Below, one piece after another: positions 46,339 through 56,768 of a stretch of 64,000 nucleotides of DNA (within the stretch, counting starts at the first letter, position 1; each line of letters begins with the position of its first letter). Origin of the DNA: Schaalia radingae (lineage in GTDB: Bacteria; Actinomycetota; Actinomycetes; Actinomycetales; Actinomycetaceae); the NCBI RefSeq assembly GCF_900106055.1, contig NZ_LT629792.1, forward strand, positions 2,366,194-2,430,193. Direction: 5' to 3'. The notes below the pieces were generated by a model. It had not been told where the DNA came from. It did no database searches and saw nothing but the letters and a program-made list of their open reading frames with translations. The translations under genes were made by a program, and so were the position numbers.

Positions 46339-47298
46339 TCACAGATCTGAGGCCACGAAATGCACGATGCGGTCGCACACCGCGCTGAATGAATCCTGCG
46401 CATCTGCAGCCTGAGGGAACAACGACGTGTCTGTCATTCCGGGTGCCACATTCGCATCGATGAACCACACAGTTCCAGCAGGATCAACGATCACGTCAAT
46501 GCGGGAGAGGTGACGCAATCCCAGCAAAGCGTGGATCTCCAATGCTGTTTCCTGCGCATGATCGAGAACCTCCTGATCAAGACGAGCGGGCACGAAGTAT
46601 TCCGTGCTGTCCGTGGTATAGCGGGCATCGTAGTCGTAACGCCCATCATCGGTGACGATCTCAATAGGCGGCAAGGCCGTGGGCCCGTTCTCCAGGTCAA
46701 GAACAGAGACGGCAACTTCGGTGCCTTCCACGAAATTCTCGATCATGACGCGCTCACCATAGGCAAAGGCGTCAACCAGCGCCAGCCGCAGCTCCTCAGC
46801 CGAGGTCACTTTCGACAGACCCAGGGCCGATCCACCATCAGCCGGCTTCACGATCGCCGGGTAGTGCATTGTCTGATCCAGGGAATCCAGCACACCGGAG
46901 GCGCCAACCTGGCGGAAAAGTTGCTGAGGGAGTGTCACCCATCCGGGAGTGTTCAAACCCGATGAACCAACCAGGCTCTTGGCTGTGGGCTTATTGGTCG
47001 CCATCATGGCCTGAGCCGAGTTCGACCCGACGAAGGGAATATCAAGGTTTTCGAGCAAGCCCTGCAAGGATCCGTCCTCGCCCAGGGAGCCGTGAATCAG
47101 CGGCCAGATCACATCGGGCTGAAAATCCTCGATACCTGTCAGCAATTCACTGTCCAGGTCGCACACGCATACCTTGTGGCCCAGGTGATGCAAGGTGGAT
47201 GCCACGCGGCGGCCCGACCGCACGGACACGTCGCGCTCGTGGGTAAGTCCACCTGCAATGATCAAGACCCGTTGTGGGTGATCTGTCTGACGAGTCAT
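46339..47298 (-). CDS. ddl: D-alanine-D-alanine ligase family protein
   Basis: A ~319-residue ATP-grasp enzyme that joins two D-alanines for peptidoglycan. It shows GGLTHERDVSVRSGR at the N-terminus, IHGSLGEDGSLQGLLENLDIPFVG, the ATP-grasp VKPADGGSALGLSKV and the late FIDANVAPGMTDTSLFPQA. In canonical Ddl the last motif reads NTLPGMT, so the acceptor site may be altered. The start at 47298 is chosen for the core beginning; a GGAGG lies ~10 nt upstream. It neighbours the aminotransferase gene. Confidence 0.78.
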   Translation of the reverse strand: MTRQTDHPQRVLIIAGGLTHERDVSVRSGRRVASTLHHLGHKVCVCDLDSELLTGIEDFQPDVIWPLIHGSLGEDGSLQGLLENLDIPFVGSNSAQAMMATNKPTAKSLVGSSGLNTPGWVTLPQQLFRQVGASGVLDSLDQTMHYPAIVKPADGGSALGLSKVTSAEELRLALVDAFAYGERVMIENFVEGTEVAVSVLDLENGPTALPPIEIVTDDGRYDYDARYTTDSTEYFVPARLDQEVLDHAQETALEIHALLGLRHLSRIDVIVDPAGTVWFIDANVAPGMTDTSLFPQAADAQDSFSAVCDRIVHFVASDL

Positions 47299-47389
47299 AG
47301 CGTCGATACCTCCTGAGGTAGTCGTGGCAATATCTGTCAAAGAACGTGAGTGGTGTGAACAGTGCGCTCAGGCAGGTTCACGGACCTAT

Positions 47390-48718
47390 TCAGTTATCTG
47401 AAGTCGGCAGTGTGGGCTCGACATCGATGTGCGCGTTCGCAGGGACCGACCCGACACCGAACATGTCCACCAGCTCCTTCTCAGCGTTGACCACAGTGGA
47501 CAGACGTCGCACACCCTCGCGAATTTCCTCGGGAGTGGGGTAGCAGAACGATAATCGCATGTGATTGGTACCACGCCCATCATAGTAGAAGGCAGTTCCG
47601 GCCACGTAAGCGACCTGGGCTCGCACCGCGCGCGGCAGCATCGCCTTGGCGTTCAGGCCGTCGGGCAGCGTGACCCACGTGTAGAAGCCGCCCTCAGGAT
47701 GTGTCCACGTGCAGTCCGGCATGTACTCAGCCAACGCCTTCATCATTGCGTCGCAACGCTCGTGATACATGGAACGGAAGGTTTTGACCTGGCTGTACCA
47801 GTCGTAATCAACCAGGTACCCGCCGATCGCCATCTGACCCACCATCGAGGGGCACAGGATCGCTGACTCGCTGGCCAGGACCAGTTTGTCGCGGACTGCG
47901 TGGGGTGCGTAGGCCCATCCGATCCTGAAGCCCGGTGCAAACATCTTGGAAAACGATCCCAGGTAGACCACGACTTCCGGTGCGTAGGACTTCAATGCGG
48001 GAAGCGGATCTGACCCGAAGCCGAGCAGTCCGTAGGGGTTATCTTCCACGATCAGCACGTGTTCACGCTGGCAGATCTCAACGATGTGCGGTCGGCGTTC
48101 CTCGCTCAGCGTCACGCCCGCTGGGTTGTGGAAGTTCGGAATCGTATACAGGAACTTAATCGTCTTTCCAGACTTACGCAGAGAGTGGATCATATCCTCC
48201 AACGCCTGCGGAATGATGCCATCGGCATCCATGTCGACGTGCACCACATCGGCCTGACGCGCACGAAACACACCAAGGGCTCCCACATATGACGGCGACT
48301 CCGCGATGACAACGTCACCCTCGTCAATGAACAATTCGGAAACAAGGTCCAGGGCCTGCTGCGAACCGGTGGTGATGACAACGTCATCGGGGTCGGCACC
48401 TGCGATGCCGTCATAGGACATGACGTCGCAGATCTGTTCGCGCAGCGGTTCCCAGCCTTGACCGGAGCCGTATTGCATTGCGACCGAACCGTTGCGTGCG
48501 ATCAAGTCGCGCGCCGAGTCAGCCAGGCGCTCAATAGGCAGGTCCTTCAGGTTGGGCATGCCGCCAGCCAGTGAGACAACTTCGGGGCGCGACACTACCG
48601 AGAACAACGCGCGGATTTCAGAGGCGCGCAGGTTGTGAGCTCGCTCGGCATAATGGTCAAACCATGGGTCGAGACGGTTTCCATGCTGAGCGGCTTCCCG
48701 GCCGGGCATCTGGCTCAC
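47390..48718 (-). CDS. PLP-dependent aminotransferase (class I/II, 2-aminoadipate/kynurenine type)
   Basis: A 442-residue aminotransferase. It opens with a helical lead (RASEIRALFSVVSRPEVVSLAGGMP). The PLP Lys is in GSFSKMFAPGFRIGW, and the Asn/Asp/Tyr of the cofactor site are in IPNFHNPAGVTLS and VEDNPYGLL. This fits the LysN/KAT II/ARO8-like group that acts on alpha-keto acids of amino acids. The GTG at 48718 with AAGGAA upstream is favoured over an ATG at 48769. It lies between ddl and the thioredoxin genes, on the same strand. Confidence 0.87.
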   Translation of the reverse strand: MSQMPGREAAQHGNRLDPWFDHYAERAHNLRASEIRALFSVVSRPEVVSLAGGMPNLKDLPIERLADSARDLIARNGSVAMQYGSGQGWEPLREQICDVMSYDGIAGADPDDVVITTGSQQALDLVSELFIDEGDVVIAESPSYVGALGVFRARQADVVHVDMDADGIIPQALEDMIHSLRKSGKTIKFLYTIPNFHNPAGVTLSEERRPHIVEICQREHVLIVEDNPYGLLGFGSDPLPALKSYAPEVVVYLGSFSKMFAPGFRIGWAYAPHAVRDKLVLASESAILCPSMVGQMAIGGYLVDYDWYSQVKTFRSMYHERCDAMMKALAEYMPDCTWTHPEGGFYTWVTLPDGLNAKAMLPRAVRAQVAYVAGTAFYYDGRGTNHMRLSFCYPTPEEIREGVRRLSTVVNAEKELVDMFGVGSVPANAHIDVEPTLPTSDN

Positions 48719-48832
48719 AACGATTTCCTTCCATTGTGCTACGCAAGTGCTGATCACACGTTCTATCACCAGTGTGCCACCACTTCACACACGGTCAGTA
48801 ACGGTGACACTCGTGAGGCGACATATGATGAA

Positions 48833-49189
48833 TCAGGTCACACTAGCGCGCCGATGTTTCATCGCGCAAGCACTGTCCAGTCCGTGACGCAACTCGGTTT
48901 TCGGTTGCGCACCATCCCACGTGCGGGTGGGCTGCTCGTCGTCATACGGATTGATCAGGACGGCGCTGGGAACCCACGTCACATGCCATCGTTTCGCAAA
49001 GGTGACGAACTGCGGGGCGTCGGTATCGACAGCCACAACCGTGACATCTGCAGCGAATTCACCTGCAAGTTCGTCGAAAACCGGCTCAACCATGCGCGAT
49101 TCGGGACTCCAGTGGGCCAGGCATGCAATGAAAACGATGCGGTCGTCGGAAAGGAGCGTGTCGAGTTCACGCAGGTCGACACGCTTCAC
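48833..49189 (-). CDS. Thioredoxin-fold protein without catalytic cysteines
   Basis: A 118-residue protein in the place of trxA, directly after trxB (GTGA overlap). The fold pattern is present: [24 protein letters not shown], then [27 protein letters not shown] with the conserved cis-Pro (VPS). The redox motif WCGPC is replaced by HWSPES, so neither catalytic Cys exists. It cannot be a normal thioredoxin substrate of TrxB. A structural, chaperone-like or regulatory role is possible. The C-terminal ~15 residues are unlike the family. Confidence 0.8.
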   Translation of the reverse strand: MKRVDLRELDTLLSDDRIVFIACLAHWSPESRMVEPVFDELAGEFAADVTVVAVDTDAPQFVTFAKRWHVTWVPSAVLINPYDDEQPTRTWDGAQPKTELRHGLDSACAMKHRRASVT

Positions 49190-50238
49190 AGTGTTGCCAG
49201 GTACCGTTCAGCGTCGAGGGCGGCTCGGCACCCTGATCCCGCTGCCGTAATGGCCTGCCGATACATGTGGTCCACTGCGTCACCGCAGGCGAATACGCCA
49301 GGCAGTGATGTGTGGGTCGACGGCTCGTTCACGGTAATGTAACCGGCTTCGTCCAGGTCAATCTGGCCGCGCACGATGTCGGTGCGTGGCAGGTGTCCGA
49401 TCGCAACGAACACGCCCTGGACGGGCAAGGTGGTCTCAGAGTCGTCAACGGTGGAACGCAAAACGAGGCCTTCCACCTCGGTGTCGCCCTCGACGCTGGC
49501 TACTGTCGAGTTCCACGCGAAGGAAATCTTCGGGTCAGCCTTGGCGCGGTCTGCCATCACTTTGGAGGCGCGCAGTTCGTCGCGACGGTGAACGATCGTG
49601 ACGGACTGTGCGAAACGAGTCAGGAAGGTTGCTTCTTCCATTGCAGAGTCGCCGCCACCGATGACCGCCAGGTCCTTGTCCTTGAAGAAAAAGCCGTCGC
49701 AGGTGGCGCAGTAGCTGACGCCGTGGCCGGAAAGCTCATCTTCACCTGGCACGTTCATGTGGCGGTATTCGCTGCCGGTCGCGAGAATCACGGTGCGAGT
49801 CTGCAGTGTCTCGTCATCGAGTGTCACGGTCTTGACGTCGCCCTCGAGGCTGACGCTGCGGGCATCCTCGAAACGAATATCGGCACCGAAGCGTTCGGCC
49901 TGGGCACGCATATTCTCCATGAGTTCGGGCCCGAGGATACCCTCAGGGAAACCGGGGAAGTTCTCCACGTCCGTCGTGTTCATCAGGGCGCCACCTGCGT
50001 CCAGTTCACCTGCGATGACGATGGGCCTCAGGCCGGCGCGCCCGGTATAGACAGCTGCCGTGTATCCGGCGGGGCCTGATCCGACGATGATGACGTCATG
50101 AACGGTGCCGTCGGTGTGAGACTGTGTAGCCTCGGTGGCCTGGTCGGCGGTTTGAGGGGCCGTTGCATCGTCCGCCTGACTGTCGCCCAGGCTGATTGCG
50201 TTGATAGAGGGGATAGAGGAGACGGAAAAATCAGTCAT
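49186..50238 (-). CDS. trxB: Thioredoxin-disulfide reductase
   Basis: A 350-residue flavoprotein that reduces thioredoxin with NADPH. FAD motif [25 protein letters not shown] motif [15 protein letters not shown], redox-active CATCDG, and the late FAD motif [23 protein letters not shown]. The first ~45 residues are an Ala/Thr/Gln-rich extension before the fold begins. The ATG at 50238 (AAGGTG upstream) lies 11 bp after the murJ stop. Confidence 0.95.
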   Translation of the reverse strand: MTDFSVSSIPSINAISLGDSQADDATAPQTADQATEATQSHTDGTVHDVIIVGSGPAGYTAAVYTGRAGLRPIVIAGELDAGGALMNTTDVENFPGFPEGILGPELMENMRAQAERFGADIRFEDARSVSLEGDVKTVTLDDETLQTRTVILATGSEYRHMNVPGEDELSGHGVSYCATCDGFFFKDKDLAVIGGGDSAMEEATFLTRFAQSVTIVHRRDELRASKVMADRAKADPKISFAWNSTVASVEGDTEVEGLVLRSTVDDSETTLPVQGVFVAIGHLPRTDIVRGQIDLDEAGYITVNEPSTHTSLPGVFACGDAVDHMYRQAITAAGSGCRAALDAERYLATL

Positions 50239-50249
50239 GATGCACCTTG

Positions 50250-53200
50250 TCATTCCACAGTGACTTCATAGACCCACGCCTGGTTGCTACCTTCGTCAGA
50301 CGAGGGCATGTAGCGGAACATTAACACGAGGCCCTGGGTCTCAACAGGCTCCGGTAATGTGATGTCAGTTGTCGGACTCATTGCCGTGGTTGCCAGCTCT
50401 GTGCCGTGACGTGCAGCGGTGACGTCAACTGACGGGTCGACGGAGGTGAGGACCAGCTCGCCTCCGGTAGTGCCCGGAGCCATGTGGACAGTCACCTTGG
50501 ACACGGTGGCCTTTTCCTGCAGGTTCAGTTTGAGTGAGACGATCTCATCGGGCGGGAACTGGTTGTAGTCGAAGGAACGCGACCTCCATGCGGTGTCCAG
50601 TTTCCCGTCGATGGCGTAGATCGCCTGGTCCGGGTTGTCACCATTGTCGTTACGCCACGACAAAGCATCCACGGAGGTGACCTGCGGACGGATGATTTCC
50701 GGTTCGACAGGTTGATCGGATCCTGACTGGCCGGATCCTGACTGTTCTGCAGATTGGCCGGATTCCTGCTCGTTGTGGGTAGGACTGAATGAGAAGCCTT
50801 CGCCGGATACAGGTGCGAGCATGGTCTTGACACCCCACAGCCCGCCACCGATGACCAGGATCGCCGCAAAAATCACGGTCGGAATCGTGGGATTGATGCG
50901 CGTGGTGAGGGCACGGCTTGTCGTCGAAGATGCGTTCGAGGCCGGCTCGGGCTGCTCGGTTGCTGTGGGCTGTTCGGTTGCTGCAGATTGCCCGGTCTCA
51001 GACGCAGCTCCCGCAGCCTCGGTTGTTCCCGTCGTACTTGCTGTGCCGGCTGTACCTAGAGCGCCGGCCGCACCTATGCCACCTGAAGCGGCAGCTGCCG
51101 GCGGCACGGAGTGATCACTCGACTCGTGACCCGAGGAGGCATGATCGGTGAGCCTGCCGAACGCAATCTCATCGAAGCTGGGACGCGCGGGCTGATGAGC
51201 GCCATGTTCATGAGAGCCAAACTGATCGAGTTCGTCGTTCTCATCAGGTTCGGGTGGGTAGGGCACGGGATGCTCCTTAGGTGTGTGAGCTGGCGTCGGT
51301 TCAGAGGCGCGCAGGTCGTTCGCTTGGGATTGTACTAAGTGTGGAGTCTCTTCGTCGGGCGTCACCGCCGAGGCGAGGCCGTCTTGAGCATCCGGCTCCG
51401 GCGCCGCGGCACCCCACCTGCTGACCACCGGCATCTCACCCGTGTTCGTCGGATCTGAAGGTGAAAACCCTCTTTGCAGAATGCTCGAGAGGATCTGTGC
51501 ATCCTCTTCCACCTGGGCCGGGTCATCACTGTGATGAGCGTCAGCGGGGAACGGGTCAGCATGAAGAGTGGTGTCGTATTGCGCGTCGGTGAGTTCCTGA
51601 CCAACCTCAGCCTGCTCGCGACCCAGGAACTTTGACCAGTCAAAGAAGTGAATCTGCGTGCGTTGCGAATCGGTATCGTGCGAGGACCCGTCCACCACCG
51701 CGTCGGCCTGCGTGCTTTGCTGCTCACCAGAATCTGCTGTCGGCTGCGCGCGATCTGCGGCAGCTGAATCCGACTCGTCGCGCTCAGCGTCGGGGGCTTG
51801 CGGCACGGTGGTACGTGCGTGTGAAGCAAAAGAGGCAGTGGAGGCGCCCGCTCCTTCAACGACGAACACCTTGCGGATCAACGCTGGTACGGGTAGTCGC
51901 CGGTTCACCTTGCGCACAGCATCACTGGTGGAGGCAGGATCAAGCAGACGCATCATCAATGCGAACACGATGGTGACGACGAGGGCGACCACCACGGCTT
52001 TCACAGCTGCGACCAGCCAACGCGCCACCCACTGATCGATCGGGGTGGAAGCCCCCATCAGCCAGATAGCCACACCACCGGCCAGACCCCCCACACCGGC
52101 GGCAGTGAAGTATTTGATATAGCTGGCGACAATCAGACCCGGGTTGACGTAGCGAATCTTTCGCGCAACCCAGAAGACGGCGATAAAGCCCTGGAGGAGT
52201 CGGCACACCGTTTCAGCTGCGCTGGCCCCGATCGTCCACCAGCCGGGTCCTGCCAGGAAGAAAACTGACCATCCGACGATGATCTGAATGATCGTCGGGA
52301 CGATTCCCATCAGGAAAACAGGTTTGGCATCCTCGTAGGCGAAGAAGACGCGTTGGCTCATCAGCACCATGCCGGTCGAAGCAACGCCCGGCATCAGGGC
52401 GATCAACACTGCCGCGTAGGCGCGCACATTCTCCGGCGAGGCCATCGGCAACACCAGCTGCATGACCGGCACAGCTGCCGCGATCAAAATGGCCGCAGCC
52501 AGCAGCGTCAACAAGGTGATGACATTGACGCCTGTGTGGAAATTCCGCGCGACCTCCCGGTGATCATTTTCGGTGACCGCATTGGCCATCCGAGTGAAGA
52601 TCGCGGTCGCCAGCGACACGGAGATCAATGACTGAGGAACCATGTACACCATGAACGCTGCCGTGTAGGCCACGTAACCGGCAATGGACGCGTCATGCAG
52701 AGTGGCACAGTGGTCAGCCTGCGTAGCCAGGTTCGTTGTTGAAATAATGCCGATCTGGCTCACGCCGAGCGTGGCGAACGTCCAGCCGGCCACGCGTGAG
52801 GCGGACTTGAAGGACGTGCCCTTGAAATGCCAGTCGATGCGCAGCTTCACGTCAGCGTGACGCAGCGGTATCAGCAAGATCAATGCCTGGAGGATCACGC
52901 CGAGCGTGGCCGATCCGGCCAGCACCCAGAACTGAGAAGAGGTGAATTCTTCAATCGGGAAGACACCGTGGTGAGGGCCCCACAAGATCAGGAAGATGCT
53001 CAGACCCAGGATGGCGATGACATTGTTGAGCACCGGCGCCCACATATAGGGACCGAACATGCCGCGCGCGTTCAGCAATTCGCCCAGCAGGTTGTACACC
53101 CCATAGAAGAAAATCTGCGGCAAACACAGCAATGTGAAGGTGATGGTCAGTGCGCGGGCGGGACCCTCGTAACTGGAGGCGAACAATGTCACCAGGAGCG

Positions 53201-53561
53201 GCGAGCCCACCATCATCACGATGGTGACGCCGAATAGGATCAGTCCGGCCAGCGTGAGGAGGCGCGAGACGTAACGATCCCCAGAACGCGACTTCAGTGC
53301 GCGCACGATCTGCGGAACGAGGACAGCGTCGATGACACCTGCCGCCAGAATGTTGTAGACCGTGTTGGGCAGCGTGTTGGCCACCTGGAAGGTCGCTGAC
53401 ACGGAGCCGGCACCTTCACCGATCGCGATGATCAGCAGCGCGGTTCGCACGAATCCGAGGATGCGGGAGACCAGGGTGCCTGACGCCATGATGGCTGACG
53501 ACTTCAGCAGGGACGTCTGCCTGGGGGCACGCGAATCAGATGCATCGTGTGACTGGTTCAT
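50250..53561 (-). CDS. murJ: Lipid II flippase MurJ with long C-terminal extension
   Basis: A 1103-residue protein. Residues ~15-575 are the MurJ/MviN flippase ([41 protein letters not shown]), with about 14 membrane helices moving lipid II outward. After it comes a ~350-residue hydrophilic, acidic, low-complexity segment, one further membrane helix ([19 protein letters not shown]) and an extracellular ~140-residue discoidin/F5-8-like domain ([15 protein letters not shown]). Mycobacterial MurJ has a pseudokinase domain in the cytoplasmic part. No kinase motifs are visible here. The start overlaps the DUF6049 stop by 4 bp. Confidence 0.92.
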   Translation of the reverse strand: MNQSHDASDSRAPRQTSLLKSSAIMASGTLVSRILGFVRTALLIIAIGEGAGSVSATFQVANTLPNTVYNILAAGVIDAVLVPQIVRALKSRSGDRYVSRLLTLAGLILFGVTIVMMVGSPLLVTLFASSYEGPARALTITFTLLCLPQIFFYGVYNLLGELLNARGMFGPYMWAPVLNNVIAILGLSIFLILWGPHHGVFPIEEFTSSQFWVLAGSATLGVILQALILLIPLRHADVKLRIDWHFKGTSFKSASRVAGWTFATLGVSQIGIISTTNLATQADHCATLHDASIAGYVAYTAAFMVYMVPQSLISVSLATAIFTRMANAVTENDHREVARNFHTGVNVITLLTLLAAAILIAAAVPVMQLVLPMASPENVRAYAAVLIALMPGVASTGMVLMSQRVFFAYEDAKPVFLMGIVPTIIQIIVGWSVFFLAGPGWWTIGASAAETVCRLLQGFIAVFWVARKIRYVNPGLIVASYIKYFTAAGVGGLAGGVAIWLMGASTPIDQWVARWLVAAVKAVVVALVVTIVFALMMRLLDPASTSDAVRKVNRRLPVPALIRKVFVVEGAGASTASFASHARTTVPQAPDAERDESDSAAADRAQPTADSGEQQSTQADAVVDGSSHDTDSQRTQIHFFDWSKFLGREQAEVGQELTDAQYDTTLHADPFPADAHHSDDPAQVEEDAQILSSILQRGFSPSDPTNTGEMPVVSRWGAAAPEPDAQDGLASAVTPDEETPHLVQSQANDLRASEPTPAHTPKEHPVPYPPEPDENDELDQFGSHEHGAHQPARPSFDEIAFGRLTDHASSGHESSDHSVPPAAAASGGIGAAGALGTAGTASTTGTTEAAGAASETGQSAATEQPTATEQPEPASNASSTTSRALTTRINPTIPTVIFAAILVIGGGLWGVKTMLAPVSGEGFSFSPTHNEQESGQSAEQSGSGQSGSDQPVEPEIIRPQVTSVDALSWRNDNGDNPDQAIYAIDGKLDTAWRSRSFDYNQFPPDEIVSLKLNLQEKATVSKVTVHMAPGTTGGELVLTSVDPSVDVTAARHGTELATTAMSPTTDITLPEPVETQGLVLMFRYMPSSDEGSNQAWVYEVTVE

Positions 53562-56071
53562 GGTGTGTCTCCATCATCTGAGTGTGTGTGCTTGCGTCGC
53601 GACGACACTAACGGGTCGCGTGATCGCCACTGCGAGCGCACATTGCGAATCAAACCGACGCAGAACGCCACTGCAACCAGCCCCGCGATTGACCACGTCC
53701 CAATATCCTCCCACTGTGCGCGCAAACGTACCATGACGGACTGAGAGCTATCGAGTATGGTGCCACGCGGTGTGGCCACAATGTAGGTGACGTCGATATT
53801 CCCCGATCCGATGGCCTGAACTGGAACTTCGACGTTACCAGTGGAGTTCGCCTCGAGGGGCTGAGCGGCGCTGGGTGTCGCACGAAGACGCGCATCGTCA
53901 GGTTTCAGCGTTGCGGTGACGGTGATTGTCCACGGTAGCTTATTCGTCACGCGCACAGGGAACGCAGCCGTCTTGTTAATGACATTGATCGTCGCTGATG
54001 GTTCGGCATGGACCAGTGAGTACAGCTCGCTGATCGCTCCCTGCAGGTTCTTCGCCGCCTCAATGGCGTGATCATCGTCGTGTCCTGCACTGACGGCGTT
54101 GAGCATCGCCATGTTGACGACGCTCGTCAGCTGGTGGGGTTCGTCGAGTGCGGTCGCCAAGGCTGCAACCTGAGCGCGTACTTCGTTCAGCGTGTGCAGT
54201 GTGTGCTCCCAATGGTCAGGGACCTCAGGTGTGGGATGTACGTCTTCACGCTCGGTATCGGTGGGCTCTGACGTTGCAATCTCGGCGAAGGAACGCGGTG
54301 CCATCCAGTCCGACTGTGTCAGGGAGCGGATACGTGATACCAGTTCGGAGTTGACGGCGGTGTTGCGCGCCACGGTCACGAGCTGAGGTCGGGCGATATT
54401 GGGAAGCTGACGCGTGATCAGAGCACCCATTGCCTGGGCTGCCTGACGCGCATCCAGCTCATCGCTGTCTGTAGGCGCATCCCACGCCAGCAACTCCGTG
54501 AGCTCACGAGTCGAGGTCAGCACCGTGCGAGTCGAATCAGATGCGCCCTCCGTGTGGGTGTGACCATCATCAGCATCGACTTCGACGCGTGTCACGGATG
54601 TGAAAGAGGCGTCCTCGGGAGGCGCGACTTCACCGGCGGGTGCAATGATCGTGCGGCCAGTTGACTCCGGCAGCATGGACAGCCCGAAAGTCGATGAGCG
54701 TGGCCACAGCACTGATCCGATGACGCTGACTGACTGAGCTGAACCAGTGCGTGATGTGGTCGAATCTGCCTGACCGGCCTGATTGACGACCTGCTCGGGC
54801 GTGGACAGCGTGCCGAAAACGCTCATCGACTCACGCGCCAGTTCGGTCAGACGCTCATCGCCTAGCTCTTGCAGCCGAGCGGGGTCTGCATCCATGCTGG
54901 GCAGGGCAACAACCTGCCCCCCCGATCCGACGAGGGTGTCCAGTGCGCGCGAGACAAACGCGGAAGTTGCCGGTGAATGCCACCATGACGGTGTGGGGTA
55001 CCTGGGTGAAGGCCAATGAGGAAACGGAGTCATCTCTGCTGGACCGGCGCTTCCGCTTTGAGGCTGATCGCCGGATTGAGAGCCTGCATCTGCCGCCGTG
55101 CCGTTCGCGCTGCCGGACTGAGTGCCTTCAGGTTGGCTGCTTTTACCGGATTGCGCCGGGGAGGCCGAATCAGAATCGGAACGGGCAGTGGATTGGGACT
55201 GGCTGGTCGGAGCAGTCGACTGCGGCTGGGCGCTTGTCCCGGCAGATTGAGCCTGGTCAGCGGTCGTAGTCGGTGAGCGCAGCCGCCCGTCGGCGTCAAG
55301 AATGCCGGTGCGCACAAAACTGGTCAACGCTTCAGGATCAACAGCCAGTGTCACGCCTGGTGTGCGGGCAAGTTCACTGAGAGCTTTCCACTGCTCCGTG
55401 GAGCCAAATGCCTGAGTCGACGTGAAAGGAACCAGCACCGATATGGGTGTCTGCTGACGCTCATAGTAAGAATCCCACACGACCACGGAGCGGTCCTCAC
55501 CGTCTATATCACCCTCATCAGTCGTGGCCAGCGCCTGGACGCAAATACCGCGCGGCCCCCACTCAAAACTGTCATCCAGCGGCAGCTCCTCGGCGGGAAC
55601 CGACAAGGTGAAACCCACTTTCTGACGCGGGCCAAGCTGCCTGTCGATGGTGCGTTCGGCTACCGGGATGCCGGCATCAGTGTGGCCCGAAAAGTATGCG
55701 CTCAGGTCAGGTGCCGCGACCGCTGAATGGACGGACATGAACAGGCGCAGCACAGTTGACGAGGTGGCCTGTGCACCCGAAAGGTTCGTCAATGTGCCCG
55801 ACACGGTGAGCGTTGACGTGTCATCAAGGACAGTGGGTGTGATCGACGTGATCGACACCTGCAGATTGCCGCCCTCATCGGCTTCACCGAGCACGCTGGG
55901 GCGCGTGGTGTGAATACCGGACGGGTCACCCTCGGACGTGGAAGTAAAAGAAGCAACACGCGCACTGGTGTCAGTTAGTGGCATGCTCGAGGCACCCGCG
56001 GGCGCGCACAGGCACGCGGCAGTCACAATGGCAGTGACGACCGTGGAGAAAACGCGTGCGCGGCTCTTCAT
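53558..56071 (-). CDS. DUF6049 secreted/membrane-anchored protein
   Basis: A ~837-residue actinobacterial protein usually encoded beside murJ and a Nudix gene. From the ATG at 56071 it has a signal peptide (MKSRARVFSTVVTAIVTAAC, cut after LCAPAGA). A beta-rich domain follows (ISITPTVLDDTSTLTVSG, with I/S variants), then a Ser/Gln/Gly-rich insertion of about 80 residues, a large extracytoplasmic region, and a C-terminal helix (TWSIAGLVAVAFCVGLI) with a basic tail. It probably sits outside the membrane and acts in envelope building with MurJ. The start is coupled to the Nudix stop (TGATG). Confidence 0.85.
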   Translation of the reverse strand: MKSRARVFSTVVTAIVTAACLCAPAGASSMPLTDTSARVASFTSTSEGDPSGIHTTRPSVLGEADEGGNLQVSITSITPTVLDDTSTLTVSGTLTNLSGAQATSSTVLRLFMSVHSAVAAPDLSAYFSGHTDAGIPVAERTIDRQLGPRQKVGFTLSVPAEELPLDDSFEWGPRGICVQALATTDEGDIDGEDRSVVVWDSYYERQQTPISVLVPFTSTQAFGSTEQWKALSELARTPGVTLAVDPEALTSFVRTGILDADGRLRSPTTTADQAQSAGTSAQPQSTAPTSQSQSTARSDSDSASPAQSGKSSQPEGTQSGSANGTAADAGSQSGDQPQSGSAGPAEMTPFPHWPSPRYPTPSWWHSPATSAFVSRALDTLVGSGGQVVALPSMDADPARLQELGDERLTELARESMSVFGTLSTPEQVVNQAGQADSTTSRTGSAQSVSVIGSVLWPRSSTFGLSMLPESTGRTIIAPAGEVAPPEDASFTSVTRVEVDADDGHTHTEGASDSTRTVLTSTRELTELLAWDAPTDSDELDARQAAQAMGALITRQLPNIARPQLVTVARNTAVNSELVSRIRSLTQSDWMAPRSFAEIATSEPTDTEREDVHPTPEVPDHWEHTLHTLNEVRAQVAALATALDEPHQLTSVVNMAMLNAVSAGHDDDHAIEAAKNLQGAISELYSLVHAEPSATINVINKTAAFPVRVTNKLPWTITVTATLKPDDARLRATPSAAQPLEANSTGNVEVPVQAIGSGNIDVTYIVATPRGTILDSSQSVMVRLRAQWEDIGTWSIAGLVAVAFCVGLIRNVRSQWRSRDPLVSSRRKHTHSDDGDTP

Positions 56072-56607
56072 CACACGTCCCGGTACAAAAGATCCAATGC
56101 GATTCTGACGATACGACGCTCGTTCGGATAGGCGAGTTGGCGCATCAGCTGCTGCAAGGATACCCACGACGCGTCTTCAGCTTCGTGATCAGGGTCCATT
56201 TCCACGGTGATCGATCCCGACACGTAGCCCATGAGGAAGTGGTGCACCACCTTGTGAACACGCCGATCAGGAGAGGAAAACCAGTAGTCGATCGACGCGA
56301 GGTGACGAATGATCCGTCCGGTAATCCCCGTCTCTTCCGCAACTTCGCGCAATGCGGCTTCCTGAGCGGTTTCGCGTCCCTCCAGGTGGCCTTTCGGCAG
56401 GCACCATTCGATGCGGCCGGCCCGGTTACGTCGCGCAATGATCGCTGCGTAAGGGGTACCGTTGACAACATCGATAACGAGGCCGCCCGCCGATGTTTCT
56501 CCCACAATCGGCAGGCGGGAACTGGCAGAGTGATACGCCCGTATCGAGGCATGGTGGCGTGGGGGACGAGGTGTCCCCACACGGCGCTCATAACGACGGG
56601 CTGACAT
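56071..56607 (-). CDS. NUDIX hydrolase (MutT-like)
   Basis: A 178-residue pyrophosphatase. The full Nudix box is present: GHLEGRETAQEAALREVAEE followed by TGI. It begins with a basic tail (SARRYERRVGTPRPPRHH), then SAGGLVIDVVNG. It would hydrolyse a nucleoside diphosphate derivative; the substrate is unknown. It is divergent to cca, an arrangement that recurs in actinobacteria, and heads the Nudix-DUF6049-murJ-trxB string. Confidence 0.9.
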   Translation of the reverse strand: MSARRYERRVGTPRPPRHHASIRAYHSASSRLPIVGETSAGGLVIDVVNGTPYAAIIARRNRAGRIEWCLPKGHLEGRETAQEAALREVAEETGITGRIIRHLASIDYWFSSPDRRVHKVVHHFLMGYVSGSITVEMDPDHEAEDASWVSLQQLMRQLAYPNERRIVRIALDLLYRDV

Positions 56608-56768
56608 AGTTCCACTCTATTAGTCTTGGAGCGATGGCGGGTGACGTGACATTCCTGCGTCGCGGCTCCTGAGGTTTTTCGAGGCCTGAAAACGTGGCAC
56701 TCTAGTACGTAATGGATACGCACAAGCACGGTTCCCACGCTGACCGCCAGCAACTGAAAGGACACGGT

